64,000 bases of DNA from positions 3,907,076 through 3,971,075 of the forward strand of contig NC_034421.1 in NCBI RefSeq assembly GCF_002078875.1. The letters are read 5' to 3'. The stretch comes from Numida meleagris. Taxonomy: Eukaryota > Chordata > Aves > Galliformes > Numididae. The notes under the pieces were generated by a model that had not been told where the DNA came from, did no database searches, and was given only the letters and a program-made list of their open reading frames with translations. Below, piece after piece: positions 12,456 to 24,032 of the stretch. Position numbers and translations under genes: made by a program. Numbering within the stretch: position 1 is the first letter of the stretch; each line of letters begins with the position of its first letter.

Positions 12456-14464
12456 TTCAGAAAGAAACCCGGGCAGCGGTCCCTGGAAGCGCAGTGCAAA
12501 GCTCACCCAAACTGCCTGATGGTAAGAACAAAACCTCAATGAAAAGTGCTGGTCTTGGGACAGGTGAGGAACACACAGAACCGCAGAAGCACACATGGCT
12601 TTGAATGCATTACTTCATCAGCTTGGAGATCTCAGTTTTATGAGCTTTGCAGAAAATGAGGATAGTAGTTATTTTTTTCGTGCAGCAATGTGCTCCACGC
12701 AGACCATTCAGAAATAGTAATGCAAACATACAAGGGAATGAGAATCCTTTGTAAGTGACAGCGGGTTTCTGCTGTCAGTAATTCTCATTTTGCTGTTTTG
12801 CTCTGCTTCTAGCAAACCATGAATTTTGAAAGCAACATAACCAAGTTGTTTGTGCAGTTATGGATTTATGGGAATGTGATTCTCATTCACGAGGGGAGTG
12901 TGTGCATGAGAGGGAGAGAGAGCCTTTTTTACAGTATGCCACCAGGATCCTGAAGTAACTCAGAGATTCATCTGTAAAACATTCTGAATCAATTAAGGCT
13001 TTAATCAGCAAGCAGCAAATTTCAGATGGCTCGTGGACTAATTTTACCATCTCCTATCAACATGAACCTAAGCTGGAAAAAGAAAACAATTAAGGACGTG
13101 TAATTATCTGTCCTGATTACTGAATTAGAAGAGTTTGTGTTTATTCCATTGCTATGTAAAAGGAGAAATCTACTTTCAAAAACAATTTAAAGCAGCTACT
13201 AAACCGTTAAGGTTTGCAGGGCGCAATGTAGGGATTTGTTAGGACAGTTTTTGAAGAGGTTTGTAGTCAACGACTGACATACAAATTCTGGAGACTGCCC
13301 GACAGCTCTGTAGTGTACTACACAAGATCTAGCTCAGAGACTATTTTTCTGCCTCTGCTTAAAACAAGGTTGGATTTTCAGGGCAGAGTCTCGTTTACAA
13401 TTACTTGTCCAAGCATTAATTTCATTCTTATCTGATGATCGCAGAAATCTTGCCATATTTGGAGGCCGGGAATTAATGTTCTTATTGATGTTCCCATGTG
13501 ATGGCAACCTTATTACAAAGTGGGGTGGGAAAAGCATCTCTGCACGACCAAACGGGTGGTCCCATTATCCTGGAGTAGTGTTTTCCTGCTGCCAAGTGAT
13601 GTTCCTTTAAACTGCTGGTATTTTACGTGACTTAATTTGAGAAGAAGCTTGCAGAGATAGACCAAACTTATGATGTAATTCTTTCTCACACCAGATTTTT
13701 AGGTTTGGTAGGATTTACATTTCCAGCTTAGCAGAGAGATGAACACAGATTTGTGACAGACCTTTACTTACCCTTTCTATCTTCCCAGATCTGATAAGAA
13801 TCCATAAACTGCATAAAACCTCTGGTAAACCCCTGGCTTACAATGCTCGTGTAATTTCTGTTTGAATATTTAGCACGGTGTTAATCCCGAGGTATTTAGC
13901 TGCCACTCTGAAGGACTGTTGCTGCATTCTGTGCAAACTTCAGTATAAATGCCCAGAACTGTGGTGAGTTATGGGTCAATTACAGTAATTGGAAGGAAAT
14001 GTAAACAAGAAACCTTACTGTTATCCAGCAGGAGTGATACCTCTATTTTTTATTAACGAGCTGTAAACAAGCCTGTCACCAGTCACTGATTCTGAAAAAT
14101 GTGCCATATAACTTATTCCAGTAAATGGTATTTCCACGTAGCATATGTGTCTCTTGGTAGTATTGGGTTTATTAAATACTGTTGAGCAAAATTTTCAGTT
14201 GAATGAGATTAAAACTGTCTCCACAAGAGAACTGAACCTTATTTAAGCAGCAAGAGATAAGGCTGCCTCATCCACATTTCCTTTATAGAAGGTTGATTTT
14301 ATAGTGTTGGTGATACTCAATTAATGGCTTACTGTATTTTTAGAATAGTTTTATTAATATTAAATAAACTAAAAGTACAATCACTGTACAAATATAAATT
14401 ACATCCTATCTGCTTGAACACGCTTGTATAAAGGCCCAACCGGTCTCGCATTTACACAGTATCA

Positions 14465-14498
14465 CATAAATTACAGTTTAATAATATTGTAATTTATG
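14465..14498. repeat. Inverted repeat, 11-bp perfect arms, 12-nt loop
   Basis: The left arm cataaattaca (14465-14475) pairs perfectly with the right arm tgtaatttatg (14488-14498) around a 12-base AT-rich loop. It sits in an AT-rich stretch with many ATTA motifs. It is too short for a microRNA precursor and may be chance or a paired homeodomain-type site. Confidence 0.85.
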
Positions 14499-17400
14499 CA
14501 GATTTAATAAATATATTTGACTTTCAGAGTAATAAAATGGGTTGTGGCATTATCATAAAGGTAATTATTACTGGTGTTGTCTGCTGCATTTCATTTTTAA
14601 ATTAAGAAAATCCATAATGATAGGTATGTTTGAGTGGAAATATATGATGTTCCCTAAGGACTCTTAGTGCTAATACTCTCTTAATTCAATACTGTATGCA
14701 ACCTGGAGTTGCTGGATTATGGTGCTTCTGGCTGGATTCTCCATGAACACCACCTTCCACTTCAGAGACAAGAAATAACTGTATTTAAAATATTTGCCTT
14801 TGTTTCTTAGGCTGGCTAGGTGAATAAACTTTTGCAAGGAAAACTGCTTGGACTTTTTTTGCTTTATTTTAGCATTACAAGCATGAATGTGTCTTTATTC
14901 ATTTTTTACAAGCCTAATTGCAACAGGACTGGTAACCATCAGTGTCAAATTTCCCTACACAGCTTTACAAAAAGCAAAGTAGCACTTTTTTTAAATAGAG
15001 AACTGCTTGCATTCTTGGAATGCCATATAGAGAACTGCAAATGTGAAGATTAGGCCATGGACATATATCTAGTCTTACACAAACGCATCCACAAGGATGA
15101 CTTTTGGGATTAGGAGTTCGGAGAGACCAGACAGAAAAATATATGTTCTCAGTCAAAGGTATGCTCTTATCAGCAAGAAAGCAAAAGATAATTCAAACTT
15201 ATTTATTTTAAACTCATTTGAGGCTTTAAGTGCCGTGGGCAAATTGTGTATCCTTCCCCTTGCTGTGCCACTGCTTTGTCAGCAGCATCAGACACTTTGG
15301 AAAGTATTGTGGACTCACTGGGTGAAGAGCGCCTAAAAATTGTGTTAGTAGTGATGCTGTTGTCCTTGTCTCATGTGAAGCCCTGTGAGGTGTTGCAGTA
15401 ATCAGATAAATACGCAGCAGAGGAATTGTTCTGAGAAGAAAGTAGCTAAGTCTGGTCAAGCCATCTTTAGCGTGGTTTCTTTCTGTATGAAATAGAGCGC
15501 CTGAGGAATCGTTGGGTTGTTAATCTGGAATTCTTACTGATCAAAGTCTTGAAAACATTCCAAAAATACCTCTTCCTTCTCATAGCTATCATTTCTAATA
15601 GGATTCTGATGTTAATCATGGAAAGGATATGTTGAAAAGGATTGGCCACAGTTTCACACAGAGTTAAGTACGGAGAGAGAAGATACTTCCATGAGAAAAG
15701 TCTAGAGCACATACATTTCAATGAAGAGAGTAAACTGCAGTAGGTGTTGAACTGGAGGGGACTGTAGGAGTTTTCCCTTCTACCAGAGCTAGCTTCCTCT
15801 CCTGGACTGATGGACAAACATTTTAGACAAATGTCATATCGAAAGATGAAGGCCCAAGCTGCTTAGAAAACACCCTTGGAAAGGCCTCTCTAATGACTTG
15901 GGGAAAAGGGCAGTCCGCAGTCAGTCTGCTCCTCTAGTAACCAAAGAGCACATAAATGTTAAAACTGTTTTCCTGGGAGACAAAGAGCAGATTATTCAAA
16001 ATGGGGAGTACATGCAGAGTTATTACCTCACCTGGTGAAATAGTATTAGCAGTATGGATTTTGCTTACCACAAATATCACAAGGTTCCTTTATTTACTAG
16101 GTGGGTCATGATGTATGCTAATAGACATCTTGTCTACAGGAAATCCAGATGGTCTCCCTTTCTTTCCTCTTCTACTAGATGCAAAAGGTCAGAAGAAAAG
16201 CAGCAGTGGGAATTCTTGCTGCCAGCACAAGGCACTTGACTGTGCCTGCATCAGTACAATAGACTTTAATTTCCTTTACACTGAACTAAGGTTAGGCTCG
16301 CTTAAAGGTCACTCTCTGTGCAATAGGTTTGTTTTGTTTTGCCATTTGTTTTATTTATTGAAAATAGCATTTTTCCTAAGAAGCAAAGTTGTTTCCCCTG
16401 CTTTTACCTCCCTTCTTAAGATGCTTTTGAAAGCTGTTTCTTTACTTGCTAAGCTCTGAAGTGATTTTTCTGATAGTGAGAATATCAGCTTGCAAAATCT
16501 TTGAGCTGGGATCATTTCATCCTGCTTCATGTTACGTAAAAATACTGTGACATTTGGAACTGACCCTGCCCTTATTAACTCCAGTCTTGACAGAACTCTG
16601 AAATTATCCTATTATCCTTGCCAGCTCTGACAGATTCTGGAAATAAACTCCACCATACCTTGGACGTAACCAGTACTGTCATCACACAGTATTCTTTGGA
16701 AAGTTAAATGTTTTATCAACTAATGTCAGAAAAACAGTTTCAGAATCTTCCATTTCCAGTTGCTTAAAGTTTATTGGCTTTAGAAATACACAGGAGAGGA
16801 GAACTTCATTCTAAAGCTGGCCAGAGCTTGCTGCTTTGTGACTGTGACAACTTTGTCCGTAGGAAAATGGGTACTGCTGAAAATGCCTGCTCTTCTTGCC
16901 ATCAGTTTTCAAACTTGATAAGACAGTGAGGAGATGTGGGCACATCTTAGGTACCTAGATGCTCAGAAACTGTTTAAAAAAACCCTCACAATCTCTGCAC
17001 AAAAGGGTTTTGTTCCACAGAGACCACAACTAGAATTAGATATTTCTATGAAGTTTTGATGGCAGAGAACTATAACTGTTGTTAGAAATAGTCACTGGAA
17101 AATTTAACCGTATTGTCTCAGGATGTGGACAGATTCTGAGTCACCTCTGAGCATGCGTCCATGTATGTTCAGCTGTGTGACTGTATGACAAACTGGAAAG
17201 CAAAAGAAATGGGAAGAAAAGGGTGCTGTGATTATTTCACCAGTTTGAGACAGAATATACACAGGAAAGTTAGTAATTTCTCTGATGTGTTTGTTTCAGC
17301 TGAATTGGTGGAATCTTACGTCAAGGCAAGCAGTAGATTGAATAAATGCTATAAAAATCTATGCTAAAATAAGAGACCTTCTTCTCCAGGGCTTTTGTGC

Positions 17401-19100
17401 TTTCCTTCCTTCTGATATACCACAATTTCTAATGATGATCCTAATTTCTTTTCTTATACTTGCTCCTATGGTATTCAAAAAAAGGAGTCCACTGCATCAC
17501 ATTGTCAGAGCCGTGAGCTGTTTCAGTTCAGAACTGATAACTCTGATGTCTGATGCTTGTGAGATTTTACAAAAGCTTCTGATTTCAAGAATTTATGAAA
17601 TAAAGATGAATTCTTGCCATCTTGAAATACAGAAATTTAGAAGAACTGCCTTTGTTGTAGTGGTACTTTTACAAAAGGTACACATTTAAATTGAGAACTA
17701 AACCTACTTTAAAAAAAAAAACCTTATTTCTCCTTCCTGTTCCTGACACCCAAACATGTGGTTTTGTTGTTTTTGTTCATTTTAGATCATAAAAAGCATT
17801 TTTCAAGGTAAAATGCATAGGCCTTTGATTATGGAGAGAAAGCAGAAGTTAAAGGTTATGTAGATGTGGGGGTTTTTGTGCACATGTATAGGAAAATCAG
17901 CTGGGAAAAGGCTGGGACTAAGAATATGACAGCTTCAGATTAAGGGTGGGTTGGTTTTATTGGATGAGGGATTCCTCTCCTGGGCAGATGTAGGAGGATT
18001 TTGTGAGATATTGGTCTTATTATGTAATTCTCTAAATACGTTCGTAGGTCCAGATGGCTGGATTTAAAAATAAAATGACTAAATTATCTTTACACGCATT
18101 TAAAGTCCCCTGTTAATAGCCAGGTATATCCAAACATTATATAGGGAAGAACTGATGTACTGCTGTAGAGTGAAGGGAAATAAATTAACTTCAAGGGTTC
18201 TGCTTGTTTAATAAAACACTGGAGAAGCTTTGAGATAACAGGAATTGTCAAATAGTTCTGTGCAAATTTTTGTCAAATGGAGCTTGTTTGGAGGCCAGAT
18301 AGATGATAATCTTTCTGTTCTGCTTTCTGATATAAGAGTAAAGTACCCTGAAAAATGCATCTGGCAGACATAATGTGGCCTTGTGTTACTGCAGCGCCTG
18401 GTGATGTGTAAGAACCTTATGAGCAGGGTGAGTTTGGCTTGGAGATCACGTTGTTAAAAGTGAGAACCCGTTTGTGTTTGTCACTCTTTATGCTGCAGTA
18501 AATGTTGGCTGCTGGTGAGCAGCCTGAACGCTCCCCTCACTGAAGCCATGTAGAAAATATTTAAATAGAACACAGCAATGTCTCTGTGTGCTCTGGGGGC
18601 AGCAGAGACGGGCTTGCCCTCCCACGTCATTCCGAGCATGACGCTTCTGACCTTCCTCCCCAGGGCCAGTGTTCCTTAATAAATTTTATAGAGCTCTATT
18701 CAACTCTTTCTTCTCCAAATAAGTGTCTGTAAATGGGAGATTTGTCCTCAAAACACTGAATAGAGCTTACGATACTCAGAACACGAGTTTTAAAGGGAGT
18801 GGTCTGTTCTTCTGAGGTCAGCGTGGAGAACTTTGACATCCGTTGTGTCCGACTATCCCTTTAAATTTGGCTTTTCCTGCCCCTGTGCAATTACTTCACT
18901 TCTCTTCTTTGGCATGGCTGGAGTAAGGCTCTGAGAGGGGAGATAAGGGAGGAAGGAAGGCTGTGGAGAACACGCCTTGTTGAAGGGGCTCAGAAAGCTC
19001 TCTGGGGATCACTCTGAACTGGAAAAGGACCTGGTTTGCTCCATGAGCCTGCTCTGTGCCATCGTCACAAACACGGTCGGGCTTAGGTCTTTGCAGCGTC

Positions 19101-19500
19101 CTTCTGTGGTTAATGCAGCATATTCCCTCCTCTCCCTCCCCCTCCCTTCGGGCCATGCCTGAAGTGCTTCTCTTGCTTTTACAAAGTTGGTGCCTGAGAT
19201 GGCGCAGAGTGCCGGTTTGATTGAAGTGATTAAAACTGTACACAGAATGCATAATTAACCTTTGGCCGGGCTGTCGGGGGAGCTGATGCATGCAGCTGAT
19301 AGCAGATCCATCCATGGCAGCAGGCGTATGTTATGGGACTTTTTTTTTCTGGACAAGTTTAATCGCTAGAGATAAAGAGCCAGGAGAGAGAGATCAGGGC
19401 TGTATTAATCCTCTCAATGGCTTTATAATTTCCCCACTATTCTTCTGCTGGTAATCAAGAAAAATAATGCGGGCTTAATCCTGGAGACCAAGGTCAATCA
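19101..19500. promoter_or_regulatory. Candidate conserved non-coding element
   Basis: This moderately GC-balanced block has repeated ATTA/TAAT cores, such as gtgattaaaa, cataattaa, tttaatcgct and cttaatcc, and an atgcatgcagctgat region with E-box-like CAGCTG. It is not a recognised transposon and has no credible coding frame. It resembles intronic developmental enhancers, but this is inference from composition and motif density only. Confidence 0.3.
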
Positions 19501-20607
19501 TCCCTGAGCCTTTTGATAGGTAGGATGTCATTATGAAAAGATTCTTAATGAAAGTAATTTTCCTTGAATACTTTGGGGCTGAGGTTATGCATGTGATTTC
19601 TTGTTGTTGGTGGAAGAATATTTCTTGGCTGGAGTCAGAACTGGCCCATTTTGATTGTTTTCTAGTAGCCAATTAGGGCAGCAGAACAGCCACAGCAGAC
19701 CAAGGCTGCTCCTGGCATCTGCTATGGGAGAAGTGCCACCACAAAGGCTCCTTTGGGATCAGCAGGTGGACAGGAGGGCAGAAGGACTGTAACAAGTAAT
19801 GGTGTGAAAACATGCCTGTTACCATGAGGACTTCTTCTGGGGGTCCTACCAAACCTGACCATGCAGTGTTGCTTCAGATCCATGCTCTCCCTCCAAGACC
19901 ATACAGCAGTCTGCTGGGTGCCTCCATGGCCATGATGTGCTGGGCAGACCCTGAGCTGCAGAGATGCTCAGGGACCCTGGAGCATGTATTTTGGCATATT
20001 TTGCCACAGTTCTGGTTCTAAAAAAATACTTCAGAAATTGGGTTCTTTTTTGCTGTTTCTGAACGTTTATGCATTCCCACTGACTTTAAATGGAAGGCTT
20101 CATGGTTCAGATGCTATGGATTGCAATGCAACCAAAAAAAGAAAGTCACAAGTTAACAGTTCCTAACTGATGCTCCTAGAAGAAAGGGTTTGCTTTGCAG
20201 CGAGCAAAAGTGTCAATATCCTCTGCACATTTCTGAACCTCAAGATGTTATCAACCATGAATGTGAGAAGCAAGAACACAGAATAATCTCATAGGATTAA
20301 CTGAAATGTTGGCTATAGGGACAAAACTGAAAACCCCCTAACACTTTTTTTTCCTAATATAGCTGATATGTTTTCTCATGAGAGCAGCCCACTGTTAACA
20401 TTAACTTTTGTACAAGTGTCAGCTCTGCCTTTTTAGCACTTCTAGACTTCAGTCTCAGTGACAGACATATCTTTCACCATTTCTAATCTTGAAAGCATTG
20501 CAGAATTAAGTTAAATGTGGTGGTAAGCAGCATTACTTAGAGCACTGGCTTTTGAAACATTCACTATGTCAGCTTTCAGAAAGCACCTAAAAAACCTTTT
20601 CACCTTA
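19501..20607 (+). other. SDK1: Upstream SDK1 intron, segment 3 (nothing recognised)
   Basis: This is intron sequence between the candidate element at about 19.1-19.5 kb and the mariner relic. Base composition is ordinary, and no exon, repeat family or RNA gene was recognised. Confidence 0.65.
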
Positions 20608-20910
20608 CATGGGTCTCTCCAAAAGTAATGCCTCTAATTTATTTCCATGGAAACTACAACAGAGCACAATAATGCTATTTCATAGAGCAAAATTCTAAGC
20701 TACAAAACTCTATTTTTCTACGTAGTCACCACCATTGGCTCTGCATTTTTGCCAGCAATGAACAAGAGGCAGCGTGCTGAGCTCCTAAAAAGCTGCACCA
20801 GCAGAGGTGTCCCCAGTGTTGCTGCCATACCGCCAGCACAGCTCTGACATCGTGGAAATAGCAAAATAGCAAAATAGGAGGCATTACTTTTGGAGCAGCC
20901 CGTGTGTGCA
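20608..20910 (-). mobile_element. Internally deleted mariner element (Galluhop / Mariner1_GG-like)
   Basis: The two ends are near-perfect inverted copies. The left end reads (t)gggtctctccaaaagtaatgcctc, and the right end is the reverse complement of gggctgctccaaaagtaatgcctc. TA dinucleotides flank both sides, as expected for mariner targets. On the minus strand, near 20720-20750, the frame reads ANGGDYVEK followed by a stop, which is the typical mariner transposase C-terminus. The copy is about 300 bp, whereas full mariners are about 1.3 kb, so most of the transposase gene is gone and the element cannot move on its own. Such deleted copies are common in galliform genomes, from general knowledge of Galluhop. 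A short AT dinucleotide run follows at about 20910-20922. Confidence 0.9.
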
Positions 20911-22772
20911 TATATATATATAAATCAAAAACAGAAGTAGACTCCATTTAATACAGCATGCCAGCTTCCCTCAGTGCTAAATTTGCACAGAAAAATATTA
21001 AATGCAACTCAAAAGCAAGCAAACAAGCAAACATAAAAGTAGAACAGCGTAAAATCCCATGTTAAGATTTTCACTTAATCCATGGAATGCCAAGAATTCA
21101 AAGAAAAAGGCTTTTTATTCCCCAGCTCTGTTGTGTCTGGTGCTGTTGCATGAGAGCTGTATCCACGAGGCACTGTTCTGCCTCTTGCTGTTTGTGGGCA
21201 GAGCAGATGGCTTAGCAAGGCTGAGGTGCTGAATCAGGTCGCTAAGTACAAGCTCTCGAGGTTTAGGTGGCAAACCTTTTCTTTCTGGGAATCTTACGTT
21301 TATAATATTGGCCTTGCATAATTTGATTCTTTCTTAGGAGGATGAGGAAAGCTGTCACTATACAGAGACAGAGTGAGTTATGTGCTCTAAGTCATTAGAG
21401 AGTTTAAAAAGAAAAGATTTTGGAGTGATATAGTAATATTCAGATGTAACCAAGAAAAAGGTAGTTATTCTGCACAACATGTTTGGAATGCAATGTTTTG
21501 TGAGTGGCTAGTATTTTCACTGAACCAAATTGTAATTGTAGCTGAACTATTTCTCGTGCTTGACTATAGCTGGACTATAGCCCTTTCGTTTTTTTAAATA
21601 ATGCACTTCTTATTGTCCATGTGCTCTTATATAAGAAACTAGATACTGGAAATCTCTTTTCCCCCTGTATATGTATGTTTTATGTATTTGTTTTGGAAAA
21701 TGAAGTGGATGTTTGCAATAGTTAGGGTCATACGGTGCATGTAGTTCAAGCCCCAAACAGCATGCCATCTTGGTTTGATCTGCTGGTTTTGGTGTTGCAG
21801 CACCTTTAGCTATAAAAAATGTATATGTCCTGAAGTCCAAACTCATTTCCAGTGCAGTGCAGAGCTGCACTGAGCAGAAATGGTAGCTGTCCAGTCTGGG
21901 TATTGCAATTTTGGTGAATGACAGAAAGGGGCTTAATTATTACTGCTTCTTTCATGGAAATTTCTCTCCTTAGCTATTCTCACTTTCTTCCCCGCTGAGA
22001 AACAAACACTACTCAAAACGAGGCTGCTGGTTTACGTGCACAGCCCCTGGAGGAGTTTTACTTAAGGCCAGAAGTGCCAGTCTCTTGTTGATTCCCTAGA
22101 AGTTCCTGAGAAGTGCCAGCGGCCGAGGCTATCATTGCTAATCTAATTGATTTGTTTTGTTCTTAAACAAAACAAAAATGTGTTACTGTTTTCCCGTGGA
22201 GTTCTCATTGCTTCTGAGAACTGCGAAGACGAACTGTCTGAACGTGGCACTGGGACAGGCAGGGATTCTTCAATAATTAATAGGCACTCAGGCAACCAGT
22301 GAGCTTTCCTCTTCTCACTTTCAACCTAGAATACGGGTTATAATGAAGAAAGAATGTAACTGGAAGGGAATATTGCTGTAAGGCCATGTTCTCTGGCTAG
22401 ATAATGTTGAGGTGAAGGGATATTTCTGAAATAAGGAAAAAAATGTTGATTCTGGCAGTATGAAACTGAGTGAGTGATAGAGCACTCTTCATTTTGTCTG
22501 ATAACTTCTGATGCAAACTGATTAGTAATTAAGTCTGTCATTACTGTCTTGCCTGAATTAGGAGGGCTAAAAAGAGCCATGTTTATGCCGCACTTCACTC
22601 AAGAGGAGGATGGGCAAATAGAAAAAATCAAGCTTTCTCTGCTTTTATAAGGGAATGCATTTTAGAAGCAGTCAGGTTTCTAACAGGTTTGCAGCTTCTT
22701 TTTACTTTCCAGTAGTGAAGGTCACACATCACCACCCTGGTGATCGGAGGGGAATTAAGAGTCATGGAGACA
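20911..22772 (+). other. SDK1: Upstream SDK1 intron, segment 4
   Basis: This is intron sequence after the mariner copy. It contains a perfect 11-bp inverted repeat at 22151-22176. No exon or RNA gene was recognised, and the short open frames have no family resemblance. Confidence 0.65.
22151..22176. repeat. Inverted repeat, 11-bp perfect arms, 4-nt loop
   Basis: The arms tttgttttgtt (22151-22161) and aacaaaacaaa (22166-22176) are perfect complements around the loop ctta. The arms are low in complexity (T and G on one side, A and C on the other), so a chance or slippage origin is plausible. The tgtt/aaca cores resemble forkhead-type sites, but this is only a resemblance. Confidence 0.9.
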
Positions 22773-22926
22773 CGGGCTGGGTGAGGCTGGAAGGCAGCTC
22801 TGGAGCCCACGTGGCCCAAGCCCCGGCAGCAGGCTGCTCAGCTCCGTGTCTAGCTGACTTTGGGGCACAGCCAGTGATGGGGACTTCACCGCCTTCCCGG
22901 CAGCCTTTCCCAGTGCTTGGTCACTG
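22773..22926 (-). mobile_element. CR1 LINE 3'-region fragment (diverged)
   Basis: Read on the + strand, the segment follows the reverse complement of the CR1 3' region. It has ggctgggtgaggctggaagg-type sequence, then a CTCTGGAG motif, a degraded middle, and then gtgatggggacttcacc with cccggcagcc and cccagtgctt. These correspond to the familiar 'gatgggg...tccac...ggcagcctgttccagtgct' block of CR1 copies. Divergence is high, so the copy is old. The 5' part and the end-repeat octamers are not visible. An open frame of 90 codons over this stretch is a shadow of the repeat. Confidence 0.7.
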
Positions 22927-23029
22927 ATGCTTTAACAAAGTTTCTTGTATTCCAATTTGTGACCCTTGCCTCTTTTTTATCACTAGATTATCAATGAGAA
23001 GATAATATCAGTTTACACTTGTTTTCTCT

Positions 23030-23400
23030 GCAATTTGTTATGAGGACAGTGGCTGAAGCTCCCGTTCAGAGCAGCCCGAAGCCAACGCCGTGCTTGTTTT
23101 CATATTGTCATCACGTGCCAAAGTCAGCTCTTCTGTAGCCTGGATGTTATTGGCAGCATTCAGCATTAAAAGCAAAAAAAGAAACATAATGAGCTGTGGC
23201 CTGCAGAGTAGTTATGTTGGATAATTGCACTAATAGACACTGTGGATTTCACAAAGGCTTTTGCGGATGAAAATATAGGGCACATTAGTGAATAAATCAA
23301 TGGCAATGCATTAATAGACTATGTCTCTGTTCTCCATTTACTCAGAGAAACTATTTGATAATGCCATTTTGTTCAGTATATCATTTCAAAACAATAGCAG
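23030..23400. promoter_or_regulatory. Candidate conserved non-coding element
   Basis: This block without homopolymers or a recognised repeat has several ATTA/TAAT and TTGT cores, including ataatgagctg, gataattgcactaatag, aataaatcaatgg and gcattaatagac. It has no coding frame of interest. Its texture resembles the deeply conserved intronic elements of large neuronal adhesion genes. This is an impression only. Confidence 0.3.
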
Positions 23401-23769
23401 TTTCATCACAGTTATAATGACTTTGATGAAACATCGTATGAATGGAAGGCTTGAAGTCTGACTGTTGATAGAATTTGGGGACTTCGGTATTTGCAAAGAT
23501 GGTTCCATTAATGCTGAGTATCCCAAAAGCAGCATAACATTTAGATCAGTTTGCTGTGTGAGATCATCAGCACAACGGAGTAGGTGTTCTAAAGCCTATG
23601 AAGTTGGGCCAATAGTAAAGTAAGGAATTTATACTTTTGTACACTTACAGCTTTATGTATCAGGTGTAAAGCAATCTGAGTTCAATTTACCTGTCAGTGT
23701 TTGAGTAAGTAAAACTGGGGTAGAGCTGAAAGCTGAAGCAATTAAAGTACTAATATTTTCTTTGAATTT

Positions 23770-24032
23770 AAATAGCACTTATCATCCAAAGATCCCCAAA
23801 GCAATTTACTGTTATTAATAATAAGGCCTGATTCATATCTAATGCTTTTCATCAGTATTCCTCAAAAGTCTTCACCAAGGTGCATGTCATTAATTCCAAA
23901 ATCGAAATGAGGAAATTGATGCACAGAAAGATAAAAGTGATTAGCCTAAGATCACTTAGTTAGAATCAGTGGCAGAAACAGGGTTAGAAATTGCATTTTG
24001 TAATTCCCAGTCTCATGCTCTTCTCACTTAGC
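23770..24032 (-). mobile_element. Ancient MIR / CR1-L3-type relic
   Basis: Read on the + strand, this follows the well-known ancient pattern. It has an 'atagcactt...atc..aaagatc.ccaaagc..ttta' opening (23770-23815), then 'aaatgaggaaattgatgcacagaaag' with a 'cctaagatcactta' block, then 'agtggcagaaacagggtt' and a closing 'cccagtctcatgctcttctcact'. The order matches the reverse complement of MIR/CORE-SINE and L3 3' ends shared by amniotes. It is strongly diverged. The exact family (MIR, MIR-like or L3) cannot be fixed by eye. Confidence 0.7.

Larger units (their letters stand above)
10721..19100 (+). other. SDK1: Upstream SDK1 intron, segment 2 (no exon seen)
   Basis: This is AT-rich intron sequence without a recognisable exon or RNA gene. 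It contains a 16-base T run near 11357, a small micro-repeat at 12408-12455 and an 11-bp-arm hairpin at 14465-14498. Parts near 12940-13090 and 14330-14600 look like candidate conserved non-coding DNA, again on appearance only. Open frames here are short and uninformative. Confidence 0.65.

Noticed and set aside
20726..20947. 73-codon frame on the - strand
   Set aside because: It lies inside the deleted mariner, out of frame with the transposase tail, and is not a gene.
22655..22927. 90-codon frame on the + strand
   Set aside because: It overlaps the reverse CR1 fragment at 22773-22926 and is a shadow of that repeat.
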